The notes under the pieces: model-generated
Database searches by the model: none
What the model was told of the DNA's origin: nothing
What the model saw: only the letters and a program-made list of their open reading frames with translations
Source of the DNA: Clostridiales bacterium
GTDB lineage: Bacteria > Bacillota > Clostridia > Oscillospirales > Oscillospiraceae
DNA length: 14,395 nucleotides
Assembly: GCA_004556205.1 (NCBI GenBank)
Contig: SFIL01000031.1
Location: 1 to 14,395 of the forward strand
Reading direction: 5' to 3'
Program-made: the position numbers and the translations under genes
Shown here: piece after piece, positions 1-6,413 of the stretch
Layout: each line of letters starts with the position of its first letter
Position numbering within the stretch: the first letter of the stretch is position 1

Positions 1-2
1 AG

Positions 3-113
3 CTATTTTAGAACTGTCAGACCGATATCGGGATTGCTTGTCCATTCATCCACGGTATATGCACCGTTGATTCGCTTGGCGGGGTTATATTTGGAAATCC
101 TGTACTCGCTCAT
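3..113 (-). CDS. short hypothetical protein, possibly truncated
   Basis: This 36-codon reading frame begins MSEYRISKYNPAKR and closes with TAG at positions 3-5. The start is well supported: GAGGTGG lies about 8 nt upstream of the ATG on the minus strand, and a TATGAT hexamer further upstream (137-142) could be a -10 box, though no good -35 accompanies it. The segment YTVDEWTSNPDIG resembles the beginning of small uncharacterised Firmicutes proteins as I remember them, and those are longer. The stop therefore either truncates the gene or marks a naturally tiny product; the window edge prevents a decision. No function can be assigned. Confidence 0.45.
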   Translation of the reverse strand: MSEYRISKYNPAKRINGAYTVDEWTSNPDIGLTVLK

Positions 114-172
114 TCCGCAATCCACCTCAAAAAATTATCATATGGTCCAGAACGATTGGCTTTCGAACCTAA

Positions 173-334
173 GGAAACTCTGAACAAATCGACTGCGGCG
201 CTGCTCGGCGGATCTTTTGCCCAAACTTTTCGGTTTGAAAACATTAAAACAATAAAACATTCCTGCGGTTTTCGAACCTCAATTTTGGACAAAACCTCTC
301 GCCGACCGCTCTTGCGGATTTATTCAGAGTTCCC
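173..334. mobile_element. MITE-like element with IS5-type terminal inverted repeats
   Basis: The left end reads GGAAACTCTGAACAAATC (173-190). The reverse complement of the right end reads GGGAACTCTGAATAAATC (317-334), matching at 16 of 18 positions. Both ends are flanked by CTAA (169-172 and 335-338), which fits the YTAR-type 4-bp target duplication of IS5-family transposases. Similarity between the arms continues inward, for example GCTCGGCGG..TTTTG against GGTCGGCGA..TTTTG, so the whole 162 bp can fold as one long imperfect hairpin. There is no transposase; the short open frames inside are by-products of the palindrome. It lies 43 bp beyond the asnS stop codon and upstream of the short gene at 3-113. 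The non-autonomous IS5-like assignment is inferred from the ends and target site. Confidence 0.7.
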
Positions 335-377
335 CTAAATTATTTTATCAAAAATCAGTATTAATCAAGAGCAGGTA

Positions 378-1772
378 TTATAAATCGCAGTTGTTGACGG
401 TGCGCGGGAAGGGAATGACATCGCGGATGTTGCCCATGCCGGTCAGATACATCACGCAGCGCTCAAAGCCGAGACCGAAGCCCGCGTGACGCGCCGTGCC
501 GTATTTGCGCAAATCGAGGTAGAAGTCATAATCCTCCTCCTTCAGACCCAGCTCCTGCATCCGGCTGCGCAGAACCTCGTAATCGTCCTCGCGCTGGCTG
601 CCGCCGATGATTTCACCAATGCCGGGGACAAGGCAGTCCATAGCGGCGACGGTCTTTCCGTCGGGATTCAGCTTCATATAGAATGCCTTGATCTCCTTCG
701 GATAGTCCGTGACGAAGAGCGGGCGCTTGAACAGCACCTCGGTCAGATAACGCTCGTGCTCGGTTTGCAAATCACTGCCCCAATGGACGGGATACTCGAA
801 TTGGTCGTTATGCGGTTCGAGCAGCTCGATTGCCTCCGTATAGGTCACATGACCGAAATCGGAAGTCAGCACATGGTTCAGGCGCTCCAAAAGCTCCTTG
901 TCCACAAACTGGTTGAAGAAGTTCATCTCCTCGGGTGCGTTTTCCAGCACATAGGCGATGATATACTTAATCATATCCTCCGCAAGGCGCATATCGTCAG
1001 AGAGGTCCGCAAAGGCGATCTCCGGCTCGATCATCCAGAACTCCGCCGCATGGCGTGTTGTGTTGGAATTCTCGGCGCGGAAGGTCGGACCGAAGGTGTA
1101 GATGTTGCGGAACGCCATCGCATAAGTCTCGCCGTTGAGCTGACCGGAGACGGTCAGGTTGGTCGGCTTGTTGAAGAAATCCTTACTGAAATCGACCTTG
1201 CCGTCCTCGGTGCGCGGCGGGTTATTGAGATCGAGCGTCGTCACCTGGAACATCTCGCCCGCGCCCTCACAGTCTGAGCCTGTGATCAAGGGCGTGTGGA
1301 CATAGACAAAGCCGCGCTCCTGGAAAAACTTATGAATGGCAAAGGCTGCGAGGCTGCGGACGCGGAAGACGGCTTGGAAGGTGTTCGTGCGCGGACGCAG
1401 GTGCGTCATCGTGCGCAGATATTCCAGCGTGTGGCGCTTCTTTTGCAGGGGATAGTCCGGCGTGGACGCGCCCTCGACCGCGACGGTGTCTGCTTGCAGC
1501 TCAAAGGGCTGTTTTGCCTCCGGTGTCTCGACCAGTGTGCCGGTGACGATCAGCGCCGCGCCGACATTGAGCTTGGAGACTTCTGCGAAATTTGTCATTG
1601 TGTCGTGGTAGACAACCTGCAGCGGGCTGAAAAAGGTGCCGTCGGACAGGACGATAAAGCCGAACGCCTTGGACGCACGCACGGAGCGCACCCAGCCGCC
1701 GACCGAAACGGTCTTTCCCACGTAGGCTTTCGTGTTTTTGAAAAGCTCTCGAACGGTAATCAGTTCTTCCAT
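378..1772 (-). CDS. asnS: asparagine--tRNA ligase (AsnRS)
   Basis: A class IIb aminoacyl-tRNA synthetase that charges tRNA-Asn with asparagine in the cytoplasm. The 464-residue product matches the usual length of about 460-466. An N-terminal OB-fold anticodon-binding domain (about residues 15-100, with VSVGGWVRSVRASKAFGFI) is followed by the AsnRS signature YPLQKKRHTLEYLR near residue 107. Motif 2 is FRAENSNTTRHAAEFWMIEPE, and motif 3 (GFGLGFERCVMYLTG) leads to IRDVIPFPR at the C-terminus. I chose the ATG at 1772 rather than an in-frame ATG at 1823 because it gives the canonical N-terminus, has GAGAGGAACATC just before it and does not overlap asnA. The gene lies 20 nt after asnA, so Asn synthesis and Asn charging are probably co-transcribed. 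No clear T-tract terminator follows before the MITE. Confidence 0.97.
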   Translation of the reverse strand: MEELITVRELFKNTKAYVGKTVSVGGWVRSVRASKAFGFIVLSDGTFFSPLQVVYHDTMTNFAEVSKLNVGAALIVTGTLVETPEAKQPFELQADTVAVEGASTPDYPLQKKRHTLEYLRTMTHLRPRTNTFQAVFRVRSLAAFAIHKFFQERGFVYVHTPLITGSDCEGAGEMFQVTTLDLNNPPRTEDGKVDFSKDFFNKPTNLTVSGQLNGETYAMAFRNIYTFGPTFRAENSNTTRHAAEFWMIEPEIAFADLSDDMRLAEDMIKYIIAYVLENAPEEMNFFNQFVDKELLERLNHVLTSDFGHVTYTEAIELLEPHNDQFEYPVHWGSDLQTEHERYLTEVLFKRPLFVTDYPKEIKAFYMKLNPDGKTVAAMDCLVPGIGEIIGGSQREDDYEVLRSRMQELGLKEEDYDFYLDLRKYGTARHAGFGLGFERCVMYLTGMGNIRDVIPFPRTVNNCDL

Positions 1773-1792
1773 GATGTTCCTCTCAGTTTTTT

Positions 1793-2809
1793 TTACAGCA
1801 GCATGACGCCGGCATCGGCACATGCTTGGACGGTTCCTTTATCCCAAATGCTCGACTGCACCTCGCCGATGTGCGCGCAACCCAAAAGGAGCATACACAG
1901 CCGCGACTGCCCGATGCCGCCGCCGATGGTGAGCGGCAGTTCGCCATTTAACAGCGCCTTGTGGAAGGGCAGCTCGCGGCGGTCGTCGCAGCCTGCCTCG
2001 GTGAGCTGGCGGTCAAGCGATTCGGGGCTGACGCGGATGCCCATCGAGGAGACCTCAAAGGAGCGATCCAGCACATCGTTCCAAAACAGAATGTCGCCGT
2101 TGAGCGCCCAGTCGTCATAGTCGGGCGCTCTGCCGTCGTGCGGCTTGCCGGAGCGGAGCTTGCCGCCAATCTGCATCAGGAAGACTGCCTTGTCCTTATG
2201 CAGCCGATGGAATGCCGTTTCGCGTTCCTGTGCGGTCTGCAAGTCGGGGAACATATCCTCGACCTCCTGCGTGGTGACGAAGACTACCTCGCGTGGGATG
2301 TGTGTCTTGATTTGCGGAAATTCGATCTTCAGTGTCTCACCTGTGACATAGATCGCGTTGACGATGCGCTGCACGGTGTCTTTCAGCGTCGCGACATTGC
2401 GCGTTTCCTCACTCAGCACTTTTTCCCAGTCCCACTGATCGACATAGACCGAGTGGAGGTTATCCACGATCTCGTCGCGGCGGATGGCGTTCATGTCGGT
2501 GACAAGCCCCTTGCCGGGACGGAAACCGTAGCGTGCGAGGGCGTAGCGCTTCCATTTTGCCAGCGAGTGAACGACCTGCGCCTCCTCACCGACGTCGGGG
2601 ACGTCAAACGAAACGGGCCGTTCGTAGCCGTTCAAATTGTCATTCAGTCCGGAAGCCTCCTCAACAAACAACGGCGCGGACACGCGCATCAGATCGAGCG
2701 CGCGGCAAAGATTCTTCTGAAAATTGTGCTTGATGTACTCGATGGCGCACTGCGTCTCATAAACGGTCAGCGGGTTCGAGTACCCCTCGGGGATGTAGCA
2801 TTTTTTCAT
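1793..2809 (-). CDS. asnA: aspartate--ammonia ligase (asparagine synthetase A)
   Basis: AsnA makes L-asparagine from L-aspartate, ATP and ammonia through an aspartyl-adenylate. It is structurally a relative of class II AspRS/AsnRS catalytic cores. At 338 residues it is close to the E. coli enzyme (330). Characteristic stretches are YETQCAIEYIKHNFQKNL near the N-terminus, RVSAPLFVEEASGLNDNLNG, DQWDWEK in the middle, and LTIGGGIGQSRLCMLLL near the C-terminus, which is the equivalent of class II motif 3. The start is supported by GAAAGGAG located 11 nt upstream, and a strong promoter lies at 2883-2911 with a leader of about 65 nt. Being first in an operon with asnS links Asn supply to its use. 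I see no T-box in the short leader. Confidence 0.96.
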   Translation of the reverse strand: MKKCYIPEGYSNPLTVYETQCAIEYIKHNFQKNLCRALDLMRVSAPLFVEEASGLNDNLNGYERPVSFDVPDVGEEAQVVHSLAKWKRYALARYGFRPGKGLVTDMNAIRRDEIVDNLHSVYVDQWDWEKVLSEETRNVATLKDTVQRIVNAIYVTGETLKIEFPQIKTHIPREVVFVTTQEVEDMFPDLQTAQERETAFHRLHKDKAVFLMQIGGKLRSGKPHDGRAPDYDDWALNGDILFWNDVLDRSFEVSSMGIRVSPESLDRQLTEAGCDDRRELPFHKALLNGELPLTIGGGIGQSRLCMLLLGCAHIGEVQSSIWDKGTVQACADAGVMLL

Positions 2810-2837
2810 GGTTGACGTCTCCTTTCATTGAATAATT

Positions 2838-3353
2838 ATGAAGTATTTTGATCTACGGCGTCTGCCGATAGATTTGCAATATATTATACACGGGGGAGAT
2901 TGGATTTACAAGAAAAAATTCACAAATTTTTCATTTTTCCTGAGTCTTGCCGTCAATGCCGAAAGCGCTGTGTACGAAGGGAACATCTGCTACGCGACGA
3001 ACATCGATATCCAAACCGGTGATGAAGTCTCCTACGACGCCGTTTACGGCAGTCTCGGGTTTACGGGCGAGGAGTATCGGGCGCTGGTGAAAAAGGCGCT
3101 GTTGAATCAATTCGTAACACTTCTCGGGAGCGACCTGATGTCGGAAAACATGATGGGGCAGATAAACGACTGTATCACGCGGACGGCAGAGGAAGCCAAT
3201 CTCAGAAGCGCGACGCCGTATTTGGACAGCGAGGGAAAGTTGTGGATTTGGGGAAGAGTCTACCAGCTTGCAGGTGCGGCATATCAGGAATATCTGCTTC
3301 CGCTGACGGATTATGACCTCTCACCGGCCTATTCGGAATACATTGATGAATAA
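2838..3353 (+). pseudogene. 5'-truncated gene for a DUF3298-like (RsiV-type) domain protein
   Basis: The frame encodes 171 residues. From about residue 35 onward it reads like a genuine protein (SLAVNAESAVYEGN, then ATNIDIQTGDEVSYDAV, then a helical stretch EEYRALVKKALLNQF), resembling the DUF3298/RsiV C-terminal fold found in secreted or membrane-anchored Firmicutes proteins. This family assignment is remembered and tentative. The first 25 or so codons look non-native: no Shine-Dalgarno precedes the ATG at 2838, there is no signal peptide or membrane helix, and the DNA there is the asnA promoter on the other strand. The likeliest reading is a remnant that lost its 5' half, which would have carried the signal or anchor. 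A shorter functional protein started from an internal codon is possible. The frame ends just before the hairpin at 3358-3391. Confidence 0.5.
2883..2911 (-). promoter_or_regulatory. sigma-A promoter of asnA-asnS
   Basis: On the minus strand a -35 hexamer TTGTAA (2906-2911) is separated by exactly 17 nt from a perfect -10 hexamer TATAAT (2883-2888). The predicted start point near 2876 leaves a leader of about 65 nt before asnA, whose Shine-Dalgarno is AAAGGAG. The leader is too short for a T-box and shows no obvious riboswitch. The promoter lies inside the first 25 codons of the plus-strand frame that starts at 2838. Confidence 0.75.
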
Positions 3354-3357
3354 AAGA

Positions 3358-3391
3358 AAGCGGCTGATGCAGAAAAGTGCATCAGCCGCTT
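3358..3391 (-). terminator. rho-independent terminator (possibly bidirectional)
   Basis: A perfect 14-bp stem, AAGCGGCTGATGCA paired with TGCATCAGCCGCTT, encloses a 6-nt loop (GAAAAG on the plus strand). Read on the minus strand it is followed by TTTCTTTTATT, giving a good intrinsic terminator for the rlmA-prfA-tsaC-coaE/M18 operon, whose last stop codon is 15 nt upstream. On the plus strand it follows the truncated gene, but only a weak T tract comes after it, so termination in that direction is less certain. Confidence 0.85.
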
Positions 3392-3405
3392 CGGTTAATT
3401 ACCTA

Positions 3406-4803
3406 TCAATCCTCGTAGAAGACCTTCATGCCTTTGTAGGTCATGTAGGTGTCGAGTTTGGCGACCAGCTCCATCGGGGCGTGCATGGACAAAACGGGGA
3501 CACCCGCATCAACCGTCTCAATGTTGCGGTTTGCCATATAGCAGGCGACCGTGCCGCCGCCGCCCTGATCGACCTTACCCAGCTCGCCGGTCTGCCAAAT
3601 GACATCATTCTCGGCAAACAGGCGGCGGACATAGGCCATGACCTCGGCTGCCGCGTCGGATGAGCCGCCCTTGCCGCGTGAGCCGGTGTACTTGAAGATG
3701 CCCGTGCCGTAGTTCAGGCGGGTGTTGTTGCTCTTGTCGCAGGTTTCGGCGTAGAGCGGGTCGAACGCGTTGCTGACATCCGCCGAGAGGCAGAAGGAAT
3801 TTTCAAAGCAGCGCCGCAGGCTTGCGCCCATTGCGTCGCAGAGGTCACCCATGAACGCTTCAAAATACTCGCTCTGCATACCGCTGATGCCGACAGAGCC
3901 GATCTCCTCCTTGTCCGCAAGGACGCAGACGGCGGTCTTCTTGGGCGTGCCGAGTGTGAGCAGGGGCTTGAACGCGGCAAAGGCACAGACGCGGTCGTCA
4001 TGCCCGTAGGCGGCAATCAGACTGCGGTCAAAGCCGACCTCTCTTCCTCTGCCCGCAGGCACCATCGTCAGCTCGGCAGAAAGGAAGTCCTCCTCGTTGA
4101 TGCCATACTTCTCGTGCAGCAGGCACAAAATGGCGAACTTCACGCGGTCGCCGCCCTCGTCGTCCTTCAGGGGACGGCTGCCCAGCAGGACGCGCAGGTT
4201 TTCGCCCGTCACGCCCTCGGCCATTGTCTTTTTCATCTGGTCACCCGCAAGGTGAACGAGCAGATCGGTCACGCAGAAGATGGGATCGCTCTCGTCCTCG
4301 CCGACCGTGACCTTAACGACGGTGCCGTCCTTCTTCGCCACGACGCCGTGCAGGGCAAGGGGCGTGGTTGTCCACTGGTACTTCTTGATGCCGCCGTAAT
4401 AATGTGTCTTAAAGAACGCCATCTCGCTGTCCTCGTACAGGGGATTCGGCTTGAGGTCGAGGCGCGGCGAGTCGATATGCGCGGCACAGATGTGCGTGCC
4501 GTGATCGAGCGGCTCCGTGCCGACGACGGCGAAGATCACGCACTTGCCGTGCCCGTTGCCGTAGACGCGGTCACCGGGTTTCAGCTCCATGCCCGGAACG
4601 AGCGGCTTGAAGCCGTGCTTCTCCGCCTCCGCAATCGTCCAATCGACGGCCTCGCGCTCGATCTTGCAGGTGCTGATAAAGTCCATATACTCCTTGCAGT
4701 ACGGCTCCATTGCGGCTAAATCTGCCTTGGAGATGCGGTCATAGCCGTTCTTCGGTGCGGAGAGCAGCTCCTTGCGCAGGGCTTCGTATTTCTTTTCTTC
4801 CAT
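3406..4803 (-). CDS. M18 family aminopeptidase, alternative internal start
   Basis: This is the peptidase half of the 5382-3406 frame read from its own ATG, giving 465 residues, the normal size for bacterial M18 enzymes. It would remove N-terminal residues (aspartyl, or broader aminopeptidase I specificity) from cytoplasmic peptides. Zinc or catalytic motifs with positions from this start: AAHIDSPRL (His about 109), DKEEIGSVG (catalytic Glu), GHDDR (bridging Asp) and SMHAPMEL (final His). The N-terminus MEEKKYEALRKELLSAPK resembles stand-alone family members, and AAAGGAG lies 11 nt before the ATG, so independent translation is likely even if read-through from coaE also occurs. Substrate range cannot be told from the sequence. 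Confidence 0.75.
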   Translation of the reverse strand: MEEKKYEALRKELLSAPKNGYDRISKADLAAMEPYCKEYMDFISTCKIEREAVDWTIAEAEKHGFKPLVPGMELKPGDRVYGNGHGKCVIFAVVGTEPLDHGTHICAAHIDSPRLDLKPNPLYEDSEMAFFKTHYYGGIKKYQWTTTPLALHGVVAKKDGTVVKVTVGEDESDPIFCVTDLLVHLAGDQMKKTMAEGVTGENLRVLLGSRPLKDDEGGDRVKFAILCLLHEKYGINEEDFLSAELTMVPAGRGREVGFDRSLIAAYGHDDRVCAFAAFKPLLTLGTPKKTAVCVLADKEEIGSVGISGMQSEYFEAFMGDLCDAMGASLRRCFENSFCLSADVSNAFDPLYAETCDKSNNTRLNYGTGIFKYTGSRGKGGSSDAAAEVMAYVRRLFAENDVIWQTGELGKVDQGGGGTVACYMANRNIETVDAGVPVLSMHAPMELVAKLDTYMTYKGMKVFYED

Positions 4804-5382
4804 GGTATCAAAAACTCCTTTCAGAAATTGCTTACATTTTTGGCAAAACACTTCGGGTGTGCTGTCGTTTTGCAGTATTTCGTGCGCCAACGCGGCGAAT
4901 TCCGCGTCCGATTTTTGGGCGTTGAGGCGTTGCTCGGCGTAATCGCGGGAGATGCCGTCGCGCTGCATCAGACGCGCAATGCGCTTGTCCCGCGGTGCGG
5001 TCACAGCGACGGTGGTATCGCAGAGGTCTGCCAGACCGCTTTCAAAGAGGGCAATGGCGTCGATCACTGCAAAGGATGCGTCAGACTGTTGCAGCAGGCG
5101 TAAAACCTCGCGGCAGACGACCTTGTGTGTAATCTCGTTGAGGGCGCACAAGGCGGCTTCGTCCGAAAAGACCTGATTAGCCAAGGTCTTGCGCTGCAAA
5201 ACGCCGTCCTGCACCACGCCCGGAAAACGCGCTTCAATGTCCGCAAGCAGACTCTTATCGGTTTCCAGCAGGCGGTGATACAGTGCGTCGCAGTCGATGC
5301 ATAGCGCGCCCAAAGCCTCGGCTTCCCGCAAAAGGGTCGTCTTTCCGCTGCCCGTGCCGCCTGTGATGCCGAGAATTTTCAT
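3406..5382 (-). CDS. dephospho-CoA kinase fused in frame to an M18 aminopeptidase
   Basis: One uninterrupted 658-codon frame carries two normally separate enzymes. Residues 1-193 are dephospho-CoA kinase (CoaE), the last step of CoA synthesis, with P-loop GGTGSGKTT near residue 8, the acidic motif CIDCDALYHRLLE and a lid region RDKRIARLMQRDG. Residues 194-658 are a complete 465-residue M18 (aspartyl aminopeptidase/aminopeptidase I) metalloprotease with dinuclear-zinc motifs AAHIDSPRL, DKEEIGSVG, GHDDR and a C-terminal SMHAPMEL. The junction is FLKGVFDT-MEEKKYEA; the methionine at 4803 has its own Shine-Dalgarno AAAGGAG (4815-4821), encoded by the end of coaE. The two may thus be made as a fusion, as separate proteins, or both. 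The coaE start overlaps the tsaC stop (ATGA). Confidence 0.85.
   Translation of the reverse strand: MKILGITGGTGSGKTTLLREAEALGALCIDCDALYHRLLETDKSLLADIEARFPGVVQDGVLQRKTLANQVFSDEAALCALNEITHKVVCREVLRLLQQSDASFAVIDAIALFESGLADLCDTTVAVTAPRDKRIARLMQRDGISRDYAEQRLNAQKSDAEFAALAHEILQNDSTPEVFCQKCKQFLKGVFDTMEEKKYEALRKELLSAPKNGYDRISKADLAAMEPYCKEYMDFISTCKIEREAVDWTIAEAEKHGFKPLVPGMELKPGDRVYGNGHGKCVIFAVVGTEPLDHGTHICAAHIDSPRLDLKPNPLYEDSEMAFFKTHYYGGIKKYQWTTTPLALHGVVAKKDGTVVKVTVGEDESDPIFCVTDLLVHLAGDQMKKTMAEGVTGENLRVLLGSRPLKDDEGGDRVKFAILCLLHEKYGINEEDFLSAELTMVPAGRGREVGFDRSLIAAYGHDDRVCAFAAFKPLLTLGTPKKTAVCVLADKEEIGSVGISGMQSEYFEAFMGDLCDAMGASLRRCFENSFCLSADVSNAFDPLYAETCDKSNNTRLNYGTGIFKYTGSRGKGGSSDAAAEVMAYVRRLFAENDVIWQTGELGKVDQGGGGTVACYMANRNIETVDAGVPVLSMHAPMELVAKLDTYMTYKGMKVFYED
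4815..4821 (-). promoter_or_regulatory. internal ribosome binding site before the M18 peptidase
   Basis: AAAGGAG on the minus strand, 11 nt before the ATG at 4803, lies within the last coaE codons (Leu-Lys-Gly-Val). A TGA directly in front of it (4821-4823) is out of frame with coaE as given. The site supports initiation of the peptidase separately from the kinase. Confidence 0.6.
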
Positions 5383-6413
5383 GCCTCGTCCTCCGCATTC
5401 ACGGTGCGGAATGCCGCTGCCTTTTTCAGTCGGTTACCTACGGCGTAGGCGACGCCGCCGCCCTCGGGGCAGCGGGCATAGATGGTCTTGATCTCAGGTT
5501 TGTCCAAATCGCGCAGGGCGGCAAAGAGTCCTGCGGAAAGGCTTAGCGCGTCGCTGCTGCTGCCGTAGGCGGTCGGATTGCAGCCCTCATAGAGAGGCAA
5601 TTCCTCTTTGAAGCAGAGCACAGCGTCGCCGTCTTGAAAACGCCTGCGGATGTAACGCGCAGCCGCTTCGCTGCTGCCCTGAATGATATAAACCTCGGCG
5701 GAGGGTGCGTAATGCTTGTATTTCATGCCCGGGGCGCGGACAACTGCGTCATTGGCAATCTGTCCCAAGACGGCGCGGTCGATGTCGATCTTACCTAAAA
5801 GCGCAGTCAATTGTTCGGGCGTGACGCCGCCGGGACGCAGCAGCCGAGGACGCTCGCCTGTGAGGTCGATGATCGTCGATTCCACGCCGACCTCGCACGC
5901 GCCGCCGTCCAAGATCGCCTCAATGCGTCCGTCCATATCGTGCAGAACGTGGGCTGCGGTCGTGGTCGAGGGCTTGCCGGAGCGGTTCGCCGATGGCGCC
6001 GCGATCGGCACACCAGCAAGGGCGATGAGCTTGCGCGTCGCCTCGGTTTTCGGGCAGCGCACGGCGACGGTGTCTAAGCCTGCCGTGGTGCGTTTCGGCA
6101 CGAGGCTGCGCACGGGCAGCACCATCGTCAAGGGACCTGGCCAAAAATGTTCCGCCAAAAGCCACGCGGTCTGTGGGATGTCATGGCAGATGTCGGAAAG
6201 TTCCTTCGGCTCAGAGATGTGCAAAATCAGGGGATTGTCCTGCGGTCTGCCCTTCGCCTCAAAAATACGCGCAACGGCTTCTTCGTTCAAGCCGTTCGCG
6301 CCGAGTCCGTAGACTGTCTCGGTCGGGATAGCGACAAGCTTTCCCTCGCGAAGCAGCTTTGCCGCAAGCACGATATCCTCCTCTTTTTCTGCACTCAATT
6401 GCAGGGTTTTCAT
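5379..6413 (-). CDS. tsaC: L-threonylcarbamoyladenylate synthase (Sua5/YwlC type)
   Basis: This enzyme makes threonylcarbamoyl-AMP from threonine, bicarbonate and ATP, the first step of t6A37 modification in ANN-decoding tRNAs. The 344-residue length indicates the two-domain Sua5 form. The YrdC domain (about 10-210) contains IPTETVYGLGANG (29-41), KGRPQDNPL (54-62), APSANRSGKPSTT (139-151) and VESTIIDL. After the linker RAPGMKYKHYAPSAEVYI comes the smaller C-terminal Sua5 domain (about 235-344), ending in GGGVAYAVGNRLKKAA. The start overlaps the prfA stop by ATGA and the stop overlaps the coaE start by ATGA, so translation is probably coupled throughout. In many Firmicutes prmC sits between prfA and this gene; here it does not. 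Confidence 0.95.
   Translation of the reverse strand: MKTLQLSAEKEEDIVLAAKLLREGKLVAIPTETVYGLGANGLNEEAVARIFEAKGRPQDNPLILHISEPKELSDICHDIPQTAWLLAEHFWPGPLTMVLPVRSLVPKRTTAGLDTVAVRCPKTEATRKLIALAGVPIAAPSANRSGKPSTTTAAHVLHDMDGRIEAILDGGACEVGVESTIIDLTGERPRLLRPGGVTPEQLTALLGKIDIDRAVLGQIANDAVVRAPGMKYKHYAPSAEVYIIQGSSEAAARYIRRRFQDGDAVLCFKEELPLYEGCNPTAYGSSSDALSLSAGLFAALRDLDKPEIKTIYARCPEGGGVAYAVGNRLKKAAAFRTVNAEDEA

Noticed and set aside
110..338. Two 60-codon frames inside the MITE
   Set aside because: Both arise from the imperfect palindrome; no transposase or other domain is encoded.
339..377. Intrinsic terminator directly after asnS
   Set aside because: A/T-rich, but no GC-rich stem precedes a T run; the MITE hairpin beyond it also lacks a T tract.
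486..1277. 263-codon plus-strand frame opposite asnS
   Set aside because: Antisense shadow of a well-identified AsnRS; no RBS and no domain-like sequence.
1961..2815. 284-codon plus-strand frame covering nearly all of asnA
   Set aside because: Shadow created by GC-biased third positions in asnA; the asnA assignment is secure and this frame has no start signal.
2810..2880. T-box or riboswitch in the asnA leader
   Set aside because: The leader is only about 65 nt, with no T-box bulge sequence or terminator/antiterminator pair.
4000..4719. 239-codon plus-strand frame within the M18 peptidase
   Set aside because: Antisense to conserved M18 motifs; no independent evidence.
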